NCBI GenBank assembly: GCA_938048455.1
Contig: CALIUY010000003.1
Span: 181,077 to 245,076, forward strand
Reading direction: 5' to 3'
Length of the DNA: 64,000 nt
DNA from: an uncultured Desulfobacterales bacterium
GTDB taxonomy: Bacteria > Desulfobacterota > Desulfobacteria > Desulfobacterales > SpSt-501
Every line of letters starts with the position of its first letter. Positions within the stretch are counted from its first letter, which is position 1. A program made the position numbers and the translations under genes. The notes under the pieces are model-generated. The model did no database searches. It saw only the letters and a program-made list of their open reading frames with translations, and was not told the DNA's origin. Of the stretch, positions 11,288 to 21,735 are shown piece by piece.

Positions 11288-13537
11288 ATGAAAGAAGCCC
11301 TGATTGCGCCGGCGGCGCTTTTCCGGCCGCAGCACGACTCCGCCAAGCCGCGGCTGGAGCTCTCCGAGAACGCGCTCACGGTGCTGCGCAAGCGTTATCT
11401 GAAAAAAGACCCCCAGGGAAAGCCGATCGAAACCCCGGAGAAGATGTTCCGGCGGGTCGCCCATCACATCGCGCGCGCCGAGAAAAACTACGGTGCGGAC
11501 GAAAGCCGCCTGGCCGAAATCGAGGAAATTTTCTATGACCTGATGACCTCGTTCCGGTTTCTGCCGAACTCGCCGACGCTCATGAACGCCGGGCGCCGTC
11601 TCGGCCAGCTCGCCGCCTGCTTCGTCTTGCCGGTGGAAGACAGCATGGAGGGCATTTTCGATGCGCTGCGCAACGCGGCGCTGATTCACAAGTCGGGCGG
11701 CGGGACGGGTTTTTCCTTTTCGCGGCTGCGGCCCAAAAACAGCAACGTGGGCTCGACGGGGGGGGTCGCCTCCGGGCCGGTGTCTTTCATGAAAATCTTC
11801 AACACCGCCACCGAGCAGGTGAAACAAGGCGGCACCCGGCGCGGGGCCAACATGGCGATTCTGCGGGTCGATCACCCCGACATCCTCGAGTTCATCCACT
11901 GCAAGGCGAGCGGCCGGGAGTTGAACAATTTCAACATCTCCGTCGCCGTGACCGACGCCTTCATGCGCGCCGCCGCGGCGGGCGAGGACTACGACCTCCT
12001 CGACCCGCGGGACAAGCGCCCCGTCGGCCGGCTGAACGCGGCCGAGGTCTACGCCGCCCTCGTCTCCCAGGCCTGGAAGACGGGCGACCCGGGGATCATC
12101 TTCCTCGACCGCATGAACGCGGCCAACCCCACCCCCGAGCTGGGGGAGATCGAGTCCACCAACCCCTGCGGCGAGCAGCCGCTTCTGCCCCTGGAGGCCT
12201 GCAATCTGGGATCGATCAACCTCGCCCGCTTCGTCCGGCCGGGTGCGGGAATCGACTGGGATCGCCTGCGCGAGACGGTGATCTGGTCGGTGCGCTTCCT
12301 CGACGACACGATCGACATGTCCCGCTACCCCCTGCCCGAGATCACGGCCCGGGTGCAGGGCAACCGCAAGGTGGGCCTGGGGGTCATGGGCTTTGCCGAT
12401 CTGCTCTTCGAGCTCGGGATCCCCTACGACTCCGAAGAAGCGCTGCAGACGGCCGATGCGCTCATGTCTTTCGTTCAAGAAACCGCGCATGCGGCCTCGG
12501 AGGCGCTCGCCGGCGAGCGCGGCGTCTTTCCCAACTGGGAAAAGAGCGTTTACGGCAAACAGGGGCTCAAGCGGCGCAACGCGACCCTGACCACGATCGC
12601 GCCCACCGGCACGCTCAGCATCATCGCCGGCTGCTCGAGCGGGATCGAGCCCCTCTTCGCCCTGAGCTTCGTCCGCAACGTCATGGACAACGAACGGCTG
12701 CTCGAGGTGAACCCGGTTTTCGAGCGCGTGGCGCGCGAGCGCGGCTTCTACCGCGCGGAATTGATGGACCGGATCGCCCGCGAGGGCTCGATCCGGCATC
12801 TGGAGGAAATCCCCGAGGAGGTGCGCCGTGTCTTCGTGACCGCCCACGACATCTCCCCCGAGTGGCACGTGCGCATGCAGGCCGCCTTCCAGAAGCACAC
12901 CGACAACGCGGTCTCCAAGACCGTGAATCTCCCGCGGCAGGCGACGGTGGACGACGTCCGCCGGGTCTACGATCTGGCCTTCGAGCTCGGCTGCAAGGGA
13001 GTGACCATTTACCGCGACGGCAGCAAGGAGAACCAGGTGCTCTCCGTCGGGGGGGCCGCCGGAGCGCCTCCGGCCGGGGTGCTCGAACGGCCCGAAACCC
13101 TCTTCGGCTTCACCACCAAGATCAAAACCGGCTACGGCCACCTCTACGTCACCGTCACCGAGCTCGACGGGCGGCCGTTCGAGGTCTTCGCCACGATCGG
13201 CAAATCGGGGCGCTCGACCACGGCCAAAACCGAGGCGATCGGCAGGCTCGTCTCGCTGGCGTTGCGCTCGGGGGTCACCGTGGACAAGATCGTCGATCAA
13301 CTCAAAGGGATCTGCGGCGAGCATCCGATCTTCCAGAACGGGGGGCTTGTGCTTTCCATCCCCGATGCGATCGCGCGCGTGCTGGAGAAGCGCTATCTCA
13401 CCCGCGAGGGGCAGCCGCGGATCGGCAAAACCGAGCAGAGCCTGGGCGGGGAAAAATGCCCGGAGTGCGGGCAGAAGGTGAGCTTCGAGGAGGGCTGCCT
13501 GATCTGCCGCTTCTGCGGCTACAACAAGTGCAGCTGA
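11288..13537 (+). CDS. nrdJ: Adenosylcobalamin-dependent ribonucleoside-diphosphate reductase (class II)
   Basis: 749 aa; FLPNSPTLMNAG, KSGGGTGFSFSRLRP, STNPCGEQPL; Zn-ribbon C-terminus CPECG...CRFCG. Confidence 0.95.
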   Translation: MKEALIAPAALFRPQHDSAKPRLELSENALTVLRKRYLKKDPQGKPIETPEKMFRRVAHHIARAEKNYGADESRLAEIEEIFYDLMTSFRFLPNSPTLMNAGRRLGQLAACFVLPVEDSMEGIFDALRNAALIHKSGGGTGFSFSRLRPKNSNVGSTGGVASGPVSFMKIFNTATEQVKQGGTRRGANMAILRVDHPDILEFIHCKASGRELNNFNISVAVTDAFMRAAAAGEDYDLLDPRDKRPVGRLNAAEVYAALVSQAWKTGDPGIIFLDRMNAANPTPELGEIESTNPCGEQPLLPLEACNLGSINLARFVRPGAGIDWDRLRETVIWSVRFLDDTIDMSRYPLPEITARVQGNRKVGLGVMGFADLLFELGIPYDSEEALQTADALMSFVQETAHAASEALAGERGVFPNWEKSVYGKQGLKRRNATLTTIAPTGTLSIIAGCSSGIEPLFALSFVRNVMDNERLLEVNPVFERVARERGFYRAELMDRIAREGSIRHLEEIPEEVRRVFVTAHDISPEWHVRMQAAFQKHTDNAVSKTVNLPRQATVDDVRRVYDLAFELGCKGVTIYRDGSKENQVLSVGGAAGAPPAGVLERPETLFGFTTKIKTGYGHLYVTVTELDGRPFEVFATIGKSGRSTTAKTEAIGRLVSLALRSGVTVDKIVDQLKGICGEHPIFQNGGLVLSIPDAIARVLEKRYLTREGQPRIGKTEQSLGGEKCPECGQKVSFEEGCLICRFCGYNKCS

Positions 13538-13555
13538 GAGGCGCGGGCCGTCGCT

Positions 13556-14017
13556 TCAGCCCCGCTGGAGGCAATTCGCGCAGAGGCCTTCCACCTGGAC
13601 CTCGACCCGGCGGATCTCGCCGGCAAACACCCGGCGTACGCCCGCCAGATCCACCCGCACCCCGCCGGGGGGCAGACACTGCACGCCGCCGCAGCGGGCG
13701 CAGCGGAAGTGCGGGTGCGCCGGATGGTGTTCGTTCGGCGCCAGGCCGAAAAGCCGGCCGCGGCCCCCGAGCGAAAGCGCCTGCAGGATCTTCTTCTCCA
13801 CCAGGCGGTCGAGAATGCGGTAGACCGTGACACGGTCGAGCGCTCGGCTGCGGTTCACCGTGCGGTGAATCTCCGCCGCGCTCAAGGGGGCGGGGTGGCT
13901 GCCGACGACTTCGAGCACGTGCATCCGACCCGGCGTCGCCTCCAGGCCGGCCCGTTCGAGAATTTCCCGGTAGTTGCAGCGCGAGCACATGGCGGCTTGC
14001 CCCTCCTTGGCCGGCAT
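13556..14017 (-). CDS. Fur-family transcriptional regulator (Zur-like)
   Basis: Winged-helix RVTVYRILDRLVEKKIL, HHPAHPHFRCARCG and CANC metal motifs; adjacent to zinc-type ABC operon. Start set inside longer ORF. Confidence 0.85.
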   Translation of the reverse strand: MPAKEGQAAMCSRCNYREILERAGLEATPGRMHVLEVVGSHPAPLSAAEIHRTVNRSRALDRVTVYRILDRLVEKKILQALSLGGRGRLFGLAPNEHHPAHPHFRCARCGGVQCLPPGGVRVDLAGVRRVFAGEIRRVEVQVEGLCANCLQRG

Positions 14018-14022
14018 CCGGC

Positions 14023-14847
14023 TCAACCGGCCTCTTCCCCGCGTCCCGGACGAAGGCGCCGCCACCCGATCGCCGCCGCAAAACCCGCGGCCGCGACGAG
14101 GATGATCGTCGCCCCCGAGGTCAGATCGAGAAGGTAGGAGAGAAAAAGGCCGGTGACGGTGAAGAAGGCGCTCCAGGCCGTCGCCCGCGCCATCATCCCT
14201 TTGAGCGAGCCGCTGAAGGACTCGGCGATGAAGGGCGGAATGGTGAGCAGCGCGATCACGAGAATCAGCCCCACGACCCGGATCACGATCACGACGCTGG
14301 CGGCGATCAGAAGGAGCATGAGGCTGTAAAGGGCCGCCACGGGCACGCGCCGGATGCGCGCGAATTCGGGGTCGTAGGACATGGCCAGGAAGTCGGGGTA
14401 AAACCAGGCGACGATCCCCACGACGAGGGCGGCGACGGCGGCCATCTCCCCGAGCTCGGATGCCGGCACGGCGAGGATGCTCCCGAAGAGGTAGCTCATG
14501 AGATCGCTGCGGTAGCCGGGGGTGAGATCGATCAAAACGATCCCCGCCGCCATCCCGACCGCCCAGATCACCCCGACCACGGCATCGGCGCGGTGCCGTG
14601 CGCGAAGCGTCACCGCGGCCATGGCCGATGCGGCGGCGAGCGCGACGCCGAGGGTCCCGGCAAGAAACGGCCAGCCGAGGAAGATCGCCAGTCCGATCCC
14701 GCCGTAGGCCGCATGCGCGATCCCGCCGGCGAGAAAGACGATCCGGTTCACCACGACGAGTGTTCCGACGACCCCGCAAACCAGGCTCACGAGCAGCCCG
14801 GCGGCGAGCGCGTGGCGCATGAACTCCATCTGCAGGATCTCGGCCAT
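14023..14847 (-). CDS. znuB: Zn/Mn ABC transporter permease (ZnuB-like)
   Basis: Polytopic; LVCGVVGTLVVVNRIVFLAGGIAHAAYGGIG. Confidence 0.9.
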   Translation of the reverse strand: MAEILQMEFMRHALAAGLLVSLVCGVVGTLVVVNRIVFLAGGIAHAAYGGIGLAIFLGWPFLAGTLGVALAAASAMAAVTLRARHRADAVVGVIWAVGMAAGIVLIDLTPGYRSDLMSYLFGSILAVPASELGEMAAVAALVVGIVAWFYPDFLAMSYDPEFARIRRVPVAALYSLMLLLIAASVVIVIRVVGLILVIALLTIPPFIAESFSGSLKGMMARATAWSAFFTVTGLFLSYLLDLTSGATIILVAAAGFAAAIGWRRLRPGRGEEAG

Positions 14848-14848
14848 C

Positions 14849-15631
14849 TCAATCCTCCCGGTGGACTTCGAAGACGCGGTGGGGGATCCCGTGGGCCACC
14901 AGATCGACCGGGCAGCGGTAGGCGGCCTCGAGCAACTCGGAAGTGAGCTCGCCCCCCTCGTGGTGGTGCAGGCGGCGGTTCACGCAGGCGACCGATTTCA
15001 CCCGCGGGGAAAGCATCATCGTGTCGTGGGTCACGGCGAGGATCGTGACGCGGCGGTTCAGTTCGGCCAGCAGATCGTAAAACTCCGCCCGGCCCCGGGC
15101 GTCGATGCTGGCCATGGCCTCGTCGAGCAGCAGGATCTCGGGCCGGGAGACGAGGGCGCGGGCGATGAAGGCCCGCTGCAGCTGTCCCCCCGAGAGCTGG
15201 CCGATGCGGCGGCGGCGAAGCCCCCAGACGCCCATCTCCTCCATCGCCCGGCGCACGGCGGCCTCGCCGTCCCGGCCGCCGGACCGCGAAAGCCGCCCTC
15301 CGACTCCCAGCCTTCCCATACGCACCACATCGTGCACCGAGATCGGAAAGCTTTTGTTGACATGAACGTTCTGCGGCACGTAGCCCACACGGTGCGCCGC
15401 AAGCCGGGGTGCGGTTCCCAGGACGGTGATCTCTCCGCGTCGCGGGGCGAGCAGCCCTAAGATGAGCTTGAGCAGCGTCGTCTTTCCGCCCCCGTTCGGT
15501 CCCATCAAAACCAGAAAATCCCCTCGGGGGACGCTCAGGTTCACCTCCTCGAGCACGGAATGGCCGTTGTAGGAAAACCAAAGGCCGCGGATGTCGATCG
15601 CCTTCTCGGAAAGGCGGGGTTCCTCGTCCAT
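14849..15631 (-). CDS. znuC: Zn/Mn ABC transporter ATP-binding protein (ZnuC-like)
   Basis: GPNGGGKTTLLK Walker A, LSGGQLQR signature, LLLDEAMASID. Confidence 0.92.
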   Translation of the reverse strand: MDEEPRLSEKAIDIRGLWFSYNGHSVLEEVNLSVPRGDFLVLMGPNGGGKTTLLKLILGLLAPRRGEITVLGTAPRLAAHRVGYVPQNVHVNKSFPISVHDVVRMGRLGVGGRLSRSGGRDGEAAVRRAMEEMGVWGLRRRRIGQLSGGQLQRAFIARALVSRPEILLLDEAMASIDARGRAEFYDLLAELNRRVTILAVTHDTMMLSPRVKSVACVNRRLHHHEGGELTSELLEAAYRCPVDLVAHGIPHRVFEVHRED

Positions 15632-15637
15632 GTCACC

Positions 15638-16621
15638 TCAAGGCAGGGCCTCGCGCAGGCGCCCGGCCGTTCGCCGCAGGTTCTCCGCCCAGTCCGCGGC
15701 GAGTGGATCGACGGGGATCACCCGGCCTTCGATGCCCCGCGCCACGGTCTCGGCGCTGCGGGTCGAAAACTGGGGCTGGACGAAAACGGCACGGATGCCT
15801 TCCTTGCGGGCGAAGCGGATCAGCTCCTCGAGTTGGGCGGGCTTGGGTTCCTTGCCCTCGACTTCGATCGCCCGCTGGTCAAGACCGTAATCGCGGGCGA
15901 AATAGCCCCAAGAAGGGTGAAAGACCAGAAAGCGGGATCCCTCCTTGCCGGCGAAGAGCGCGCGCAATTCGGCGTCCAGACGCTCGATCTCCTCGAGAAA
16001 GGCCGCATACCCCGCTTCATAGCGCGGGCGATGATCCGGATCAACCGCGAGCAGTCCGTCGCGGATGTGCGCCGCCTGAATTTTGACGAGCCTCGGGGAA
16101 AGCCAGATGTGCGGATCGAGCCCGTCGGCGTGCGCGTGCGCGTGGCCGGCGGCGGGGTCGTGGGTGTGCGCCTTGCCGCTCTTGCGGCGGCTCTTGCCCC
16201 CCGAGGAAGAGGGTGGGGCCGTCTCGTGGGGGTGACCGGATTCATGACCGTGAGGTGGAAGGGCGATCTTCTCGATCCCCCGGTCGGTGGCGACGATCGG
16301 CATCTTCGGGTTCGCGGCCGCAATTTTTTTCAGCCAGGCCTTTTCGAAATCGATTCCGATCGCGAAGTAGACCGCCGCCCGGGAGAGTTCGGTCATCTGA
16401 CGCGGTCTGGGTTCATAGGAGTGGGGATCCGCGCCGGCGGGCACGAAGACCGAAACCGCGACACGCTCGCCGCCGATGCGCTCGACGAAATACCGCTGGG
16501 GCTCGATGCTGACAACGACCGAAAGCGGGGAAGCCGCGATCGCCGCCGCCTTCCAAAGGAAAACCAAAAGACCCCCCATCGTCAGCCAGCGCGTTTTCAT
16601 CGGAACGCTCCTTTCTGCCAC
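15638..16621 (-). CDS. znuA: Zinc ABC transporter substrate-binding protein (ZnuA-like) with His-rich loop
   Basis: Signal peptide; VVSIEPQRYFVERIGG, GADPHSYEPRPRQM; HGHESGHPHE...HTHDPAAGHAHAHADG. Confidence 0.92.
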   Translation of the reverse strand: MAERSVPMKTRWLTMGGLLVFLWKAAAIAASPLSVVVSIEPQRYFVERIGGERVAVSVFVPAGADPHSYEPRPRQMTELSRAAVYFAIGIDFEKAWLKKIAAANPKMPIVATDRGIEKIALPPHGHESGHPHETAPPSSSGGKSRRKSGKAHTHDPAAGHAHAHADGLDPHIWLSPRLVKIQAAHIRDGLLAVDPDHRPRYEAGYAAFLEEIERLDAELRALFAGKEGSRFLVFHPSWGYFARDYGLDQRAIEVEGKEPKPAQLEELIRFARKEGIRAVFVQPQFSTRSAETVARGIEGRVIPVDPLAADWAENLRRTAGRLREALP

Positions 16622-16681
16622 ACGGATGCGGATGGAAAAAATGGGATTGGGTCGATTAAGCCGGAAAGAGCCACAATCCCG

Positions 16682-16717
16682 TAATGCAACTATGTTGCGT
16701 TATGAGAGGCCTGTCAA
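16682..16717 (-). promoter_or_regulatory. znuA promoter with overlapping operator-like inverted repeat (candidate Zur site)
   Basis: Minus strand TTGACA (16717-16712)-N17-CATAGT; TAATGCAAC-TAT-GTTGCGTTA dyad (one mismatch) covers the -10. Confidence 0.65.
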
Positions 16718-16762
16718 GCCTGGACGGCCGGCGGGAAAAGAAGGACGGAGCGGTGCTTCCGG

Positions 16763-18151
16763 TCAGGTCTTGAGGATCTGCATCCCCTCGCGGGTGTCTT
16801 TCACGGTGTAGCCGAGCTTCTGGATTTCGTCGCGCAGCCGATCGGACTCGGGCCAGTTTTTCGCCTCCCGCGCCGCCTTCCGCGCCGCGGCGAGGCGCCG
16901 CACTTCCTCGGGCAGCTCCTCGGGCCGGTGCAGGCGATCGAGGTCAAGGCCCAGCACGCGGTCGAAATCGAGGACCGTCGCCTGTTTGACGGCGGGGGAC
17001 AGATCGCTTTTCAACAGTTCCTGCACCACCGCCATCGCCCGCGGCAGATTGAGGTCGTCGTTCAGCTCCGCGAGGAACCGCTCGCGGAACGCAGGGTCGG
17101 CGGCCGCCTCGGCCGCCGGCGCCCCGAGATCGCGCACCTGATTGCTCAAGTGCTCGAGCCCGGCGCGGGCCGATTCCATCGAGGCGTCGCTGTATTCCAT
17201 CGGCTTGCGGTAATGGGAAAGAAAGCAGGCGAAGCGGAAGGCAAGGGGCGGGATCCCTTTGCGGAGCAAGGCGTTCTCCAGGGTGAGAAAGTTTTCCTCG
17301 CTTTTCGCCATTTTCTTTCCGCCCTGGACCTGGAGAAAGGCCCCGTGCATCCAGAATCGGAAAAAGGGCTTTCCCGTCGCCGCTTCGGATTGCGCGATCT
17401 CGTTGGTATGGTGGATGTCGATGTGGTCGATTCCGCCGCAGTGGATGTCGAGCCGCTCGCCCAAATATTTCAGGCTCATCGCCGAGCATTCGATGTGCCA
17501 CCCCGGAAACCCCGTCCCCCAGGGGGAGTCCCATTCCATCTGCCGCTTCACCCCCGGCGGCGAGAACTTCCAGAGCGCGAAATCGGTCGGGTTGCGCTTC
17601 TCGGGATTTTTCTCCACCCGCGCCCCCTCGCGCAGCGCCTCGAGGTTCTGGCTCGAGAGTTTTCCGTATTCCGGAAAACGCGCCGTGTCGAAGTAAATCC
17701 CGTCGCTCGTGCGGTAGGTGTAGCCCTTCTCCTCGAGGACGCGGATGAGGGCGATCTGCTCGGGGATGTTCTCGGTCGCCCGGCACCAGACGGTCGGCTC
17801 GAGGATGTTCAGTCGCGCCATGTCCTGCCGGAAGGCCTGGGTGTAAAACGCGGCGATCTCCCAGGCGGTTTTGCCCTCGCGGCGCGAGCCGGCCTCGATC
17901 TTGTCCTCGCCGAGGTCGCGATCCCCGGTCAGGTGCCCCACGTCGGTGATGTTCATCACGTGGCGCACGCGAAACCCGTTGTAGAGAAGCACGCGCTTGA
18001 GCACGTCCTCGAAGAGGAATGTGCGCAGGTTGCCGAGGTGCGCGTAATTGTAGACCGTCGGCCCGCAGGTGTAGAGCCCGACCTCGTCCGGGAAGAGGGG
18101 AACGAAGACCTCCTTGCGACGCGAGCGCGTGTTGTAGAGGACAAGGGGCAT
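16763..18151 (-). CDS. cysS: Cysteinyl-tRNA synthetase
   Basis: [44 protein letters not shown]. Confidence 0.97.
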   Translation of the reverse strand: MPLVLYNTRSRRKEVFVPLFPDEVGLYTCGPTVYNYAHLGNLRTFLFEDVLKRVLLYNGFRVRHVMNITDVGHLTGDRDLGEDKIEAGSRREGKTAWEIAAFYTQAFRQDMARLNILEPTVWCRATENIPEQIALIRVLEEKGYTYRTSDGIYFDTARFPEYGKLSSQNLEALREGARVEKNPEKRNPTDFALWKFSPPGVKRQMEWDSPWGTGFPGWHIECSAMSLKYLGERLDIHCGGIDHIDIHHTNEIAQSEAATGKPFFRFWMHGAFLQVQGGKKMAKSEENFLTLENALLRKGIPPLAFRFACFLSHYRKPMEYSDASMESARAGLEHLSNQVRDLGAPAAEAAADPAFRERFLAELNDDLNLPRAMAVVQELLKSDLSPAVKQATVLDFDRVLGLDLDRLHRPEELPEEVRRLAAARKAAREAKNWPESDRLRDEIQKLGYTVKDTREGMQILKT

Positions 18152-18171
18152 GCCGGGGGCGAAGGACGTTT

Positions 18172-18537
18172 TCAGGGAACGCTCTTCTTCCGCGTGCGGG
18201 GGCGGGCCGCGGAGGGCTTCCGGGAAGGGGAGGCCGGCCGGGCCGCCGGCGGCTGCTTTTTCAGCTGCTGGATCTCGCGCTTCAGGCTTTTCAGATCCTC
18301 GCGGGTGGCGACGTCGGCCTTGCGGAGCACCTCCTTCACCAGCTGGTTTACGCGGGACTCGAAGCCCTTTTGCGCCTTCTCGTAGGTCTCGCGCAGGCTC
18401 TTCAAAAACTGGCCGGCCTCCTGTTCCGAGAGCCGGGATTTGCGGGCGATCTCACGGCCGGCGGCCTCGACCTCGCGCCAGGTCTGAAGCGCAAGGCCCA
18501 GGCCCGTGTTCAGGGCCTTCTTGAGCGATTCGATCAT
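18172..18537 (-). CDS. Phasin-like / PHA granule-associated protein
   Basis: Short helical N-terminus plus Lys/Arg/Pro/Ala-rich tail; weak family call. Confidence 0.5.
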   Translation of the reverse strand: MIESLKKALNTGLGLALQTWREVEAAGREIARKSRLSEQEAGQFLKSLRETYEKAQKGFESRVNQLVKEVLRKADVATREDLKSLKREIQQLKKQPPAARPASPSRKPSAARPRTRKKSVP

Positions 18538-18565
18538 CGGGCAGGTTCCTTTCCCCCGAGGAGGG

Positions 18566-19720
18566 CTACTTGAGTTTGCCGAGTACGGCGCTGGCGATCG
18601 TGTTTTTCTGGATTTCCTTGGTCCCCTCGTAGATCTCGGTGATCTTCGCGTCACGGTAGAAGCGCTCGACCTCGTACTCGGTCATGTAGCCGTAGCCGCC
18701 CAAGAGCTGAATCGCCTCGTCGGCGACCTCGACGGCCGTCCGCGCCGCGTACATCTTGGCCATCGAGGTGAGCTTGGGGTCGATGCGGCCCTGATCGAAG
18801 TTCCAGGCGGCCTTGTAGGTCATCAGCCGTGCGAGCTCGATCTTCGTCGCCATGTCGGCGAGTTTGTGCTGCGTCACCTGGAAATCGGCGATCCGCCGAC
18901 CGAACTGCTGGCGCTCCTTCACGTAGGCGAGCGCGCGGTCGAAGGCGCCCTGCGCGATGCCCAAGGCCTGAGCGGCGACGAGGATGCGGCTTTCGTCGAA
19001 GAACTCGAGCACCTGGTAGAAGCCGCGGCCCTCCTTGCCGATCAGATTCGTCGCCGGCACGCGCACGTCGCGGAAGCTCAACTCCGCCGTCGCCATCATG
19101 TGGATGCCCATCTTGGCGCCGACATCGGCGGTCGTGAGCCCGGGGCGGTCGGCCTCGACGAGAATCATGCTGATCCCGCGGTAGGAAGGCGTGATGCCGA
19201 CCTCGGTCTGGCAGAGGGTGCAGTAGAAACCGGCCAGGCCGCCGTTGGTGATGAAGGTCTTGGTGCCGTTGATGATCCACTCCTCGCCGTGGCGCACGGC
19301 GGTCGTATCCAGGGACGTGATGTCGGAGCCGTGGCCGGGCTCGGTGAAGGCCCCCCCGGAGAGCATGCGCCCCTCGGCCACGGGAGGGAGGAAGCGTTTT
19401 TTCTGCTCTTCCGAGCCGAAGCGCAGGAGGCACTCGGAGGCGAAAGACGCCAGCACGACCGCGCTGCCGATCCCCGAGTCGCGGGCGCAGAATTCCTCGG
19501 CGATCAGGATGTTCTCGATCACCCCGAGCCCCTGCCCGCCGTACTGCTCGGGAAAGTGGACTCCGACGAAGCCGAGCTCGGCCGCCTTGCGAAAAATCGC
19601 GCGCGGGAACTCGTGCTTGCGCTCGAGCTCGAGGGCGAGCTCCTTGTCGAACTCCCCGCGGGCGAACTCCCGCGCCGCTTTCTGGATTTCCTTCTGGGAT
19701 TTGGTCAGCTCGAAATCCAT
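18566..19720 (-). CDS. Acyl-CoA dehydrogenase
   Basis: 384 aa; GGAFTEPGHGSDI, IQLLGGYGYMTEYEVERFYRDAKITEIYEGTKEIQ. Confidence 0.95.
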   Translation of the reverse strand: MDFELTKSQKEIQKAAREFARGEFDKELALELERKHEFPRAIFRKAAELGFVGVHFPEQYGGQGLGVIENILIAEEFCARDSGIGSAVVLASFASECLLRFGSEEQKKRFLPPVAEGRMLSGGAFTEPGHGSDITSLDTTAVRHGEEWIINGTKTFITNGGLAGFYCTLCQTEVGITPSYRGISMILVEADRPGLTTADVGAKMGIHMMATAELSFRDVRVPATNLIGKEGRGFYQVLEFFDESRILVAAQALGIAQGAFDRALAYVKERQQFGRRIADFQVTQHKLADMATKIELARLMTYKAAWNFDQGRIDPKLTSMAKMYAARTAVEVADEAIQLLGGYGYMTEYEVERFYRDAKITEIYEGTKEIQKNTIASAVLGKLK

Positions 19721-19936
19721 GCGCTTCCTCCCGTGCGGGGCGACGTTGTGCGCCGCCTCGCGGCTCCGGCGGCGGCCTTCCTGTCCGCGAAGCGCTTACC
19801 ACAGGCCCGAAGGCATTGCAAGGCGCCAGAAGCGACCGGGATTGCGCCTTGACTGGGGGCGGGTTCTGCCCTAAAGCGGAAACAAGTCCGCCATCTGCGG
19901 GCCGCAACGAAATTCCAGCGCTCAGGAACTGCTCCG

Positions 19937-20689
19937 ATGGCCTTCCACATCGCCATGGCCGGCAAGGGCGGAACCGGCAAGACGACCCTCGCCGGCCTGC
20001 TCATCCGCTATCTGATCTCCCACGGCCGCAAGCCGGTGCTCGCCGTCGACGCCGACAGCAACGCCAACCTGAACGAGGTCCTGGGCGTTCCCCTCGCGGA
20101 AACCGTGGGGGAGGCGCGCGAAGACATGAAACGCGGTCAGGTCCCCAGCGGCATGACCAAGGACCTCTTCCTCGAGATGAAGCTCGGCCAGGCCGTCGTC
20201 GAGGCCGGGGACTTCGACCTGATCGCCATGGGGCGGCCGGAAGGCCCCGGCTGCTACTGCGCGGCCAACTCGATTTTGGTCACCTGCCTCGAAAAGCTGG
20301 TCGCCAATTACCCTTGGGTGGTCATGGACAACGAGGCCGGCATGGAGCACATCAGCCGACTGACCACCAAGAACGTCGATGTCCTGATCATCGTCTCGGA
20401 TGCCTCGCGGCGCGGCCTCGAGGCGGCGTTGCGCATCGAGCGGCTGGCGCGCGAGCTGAACGTCGGCGTGGGGGCAAGCCACCTGATCGTCAACCGGGCC
20501 TCGGAGGAGTCCCCCGCGCCGGAGGCGCTGCGGCCGCTCCTCGAGGCGGGTCTCCGTTTCGCCGGGACCGTCCCCGAGGACCGCCGCGTCTACGAATTCG
20601 ACGCCGCCGGACGGCCGATCATCGAGCTCCCCGAAGATTCCGACTGCCTGCGGGCGGCGTATGCGATCTTCGCGCGCATCCTGCCCTGA
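19937..20689 (+). CDS. CooC-like CO dehydrogenase maturation ATPase (MinD/ParA superfamily)
   Basis: Deviant Walker A GKGGTGKTT; GRPEGPGCYCAAN with CXC motif typical of CooC/AcsF. Confidence 0.85.
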   Translation: MAFHIAMAGKGGTGKTTLAGLLIRYLISHGRKPVLAVDADSNANLNEVLGVPLAETVGEAREDMKRGQVPSGMTKDLFLEMKLGQAVVEAGDFDLIAMGRPEGPGCYCAANSILVTCLEKLVANYPWVVMDNEAGMEHISRLTTKNVDVLIIVSDASRRGLEAALRIERLARELNVGVGASHLIVNRASEESPAPEALRPLLEAGLRFAGTVPEDRRVYEFDAAGRPIIELPEDSDCLRAAYAIFARILP

Positions 20690-20751
20690 ACCCGAGGCCG
20701 GCACCGTGGTTTCCGGAGCCGGGGACGTCTTTTCCCGCACGAGGAAGACCG

Positions 20752-21702
20752 ATGAAACGCACCGGCCTGGTCTATGACGAGCGCTTCCTGCTGCACCGGA
20801 CCGGCCCGTATCATCCCGAAGTGCCCGAGCGGCTCACCGCCGTGATGCGGGGTCTCCGGGAAGGCGGGCTCCTCGAACGGCTGGTGCCCGTCCCCGCCGA
20901 GCCCGCCGAACTCGTCTGGGTGCAGGCCGTCCACAGCGCCGAGTACGTGCGGCGCTTCGAGGCCGCCTGTCGCAAAGGGGAGAGCGTTTTCGACTCGCCC
21001 GACAACGCGATGTGCCGCGAAACCTACGCGGTCGCCCTCCTGGCCGCTGGCGGGGTGCTGGCGGCCTGCCGCGAGGTGCTCGAGGGCCGGCTCGACAACG
21101 CCTTCTGCGCCGTCCGCCCCCCCGGCCACCACGCCGAGGCGAACCGGGCCATGGGGTTCTGCTACTTCAACAACGTCGCCATCGCCGCCCGCTACATCCA
21201 GCGGCGCTTCGGCATCGAGCGCATCGGGATCATCGATTTCGACGTCCACCACGGCAACGGCACCCAGCACATCTTCGAGGAAGACCCGCAGGTCTACTAT
21301 TACAGCATTCACCAGCACCCCTCCTTCGCCTATCCGGGAACGGGACGGGAGTTCGAATACGGCCGGGGCGGAGGCTACGGGTTCACCAAGAACTCGCCGG
21401 CCCTGCCCGGGCAGGGGGACGACGAATACCGGCGGCTGCTCGAGCGCGACCTCCTGCCGGCCTTCGAACAATTCCGGCCCGAGGTCATCCTCGTCTCGGC
21501 CGGCTTCGACGCCCACCGCGACGACGACATGTCCGACATCGCCCTTTCCACCGAGGGGTATGACTGGATCATGGAGCAGATCCTCGCCCTGGCGGCGGCG
21601 CACAGCCGGCACCGCCTGATCTCGGTGCTCGAGGGCGGCTATTGCCTCACGCGCCTGCCCGAGCTCGCCCGCAACCACGTGCAGGCCCTGCTCAACGGCT
21701 GA
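20752..21702 (+). CDS. Histone deacetylase superfamily protein (AcuC-like)
   Basis: RPPGHHAEANRAMGFCYFNNVAIAA, DFDVHHGNGTQHIF; ATG at 20752 inside longer ORF. Confidence 0.92.
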   Translation: MKRTGLVYDERFLLHRTGPYHPEVPERLTAVMRGLREGGLLERLVPVPAEPAELVWVQAVHSAEYVRRFEAACRKGESVFDSPDNAMCRETYAVALLAAGGVLAACREVLEGRLDNAFCAVRPPGHHAEANRAMGFCYFNNVAIAARYIQRRFGIERIGIIDFDVHHGNGTQHIFEEDPQVYYYSIHQHPSFAYPGTGREFEYGRGGGYGFTKNSPALPGQGDDEYRRLLERDLLPAFEQFRPEVILVSAGFDAHRDDDMSDIALSTEGYDWIMEQILALAAAHSRHRLISVLEGGYCLTRLPELARNHVQALLNG

Positions 21703-21735
21703 TGGGGTGAATTCTATCGCATCGAGGGGGAAACC

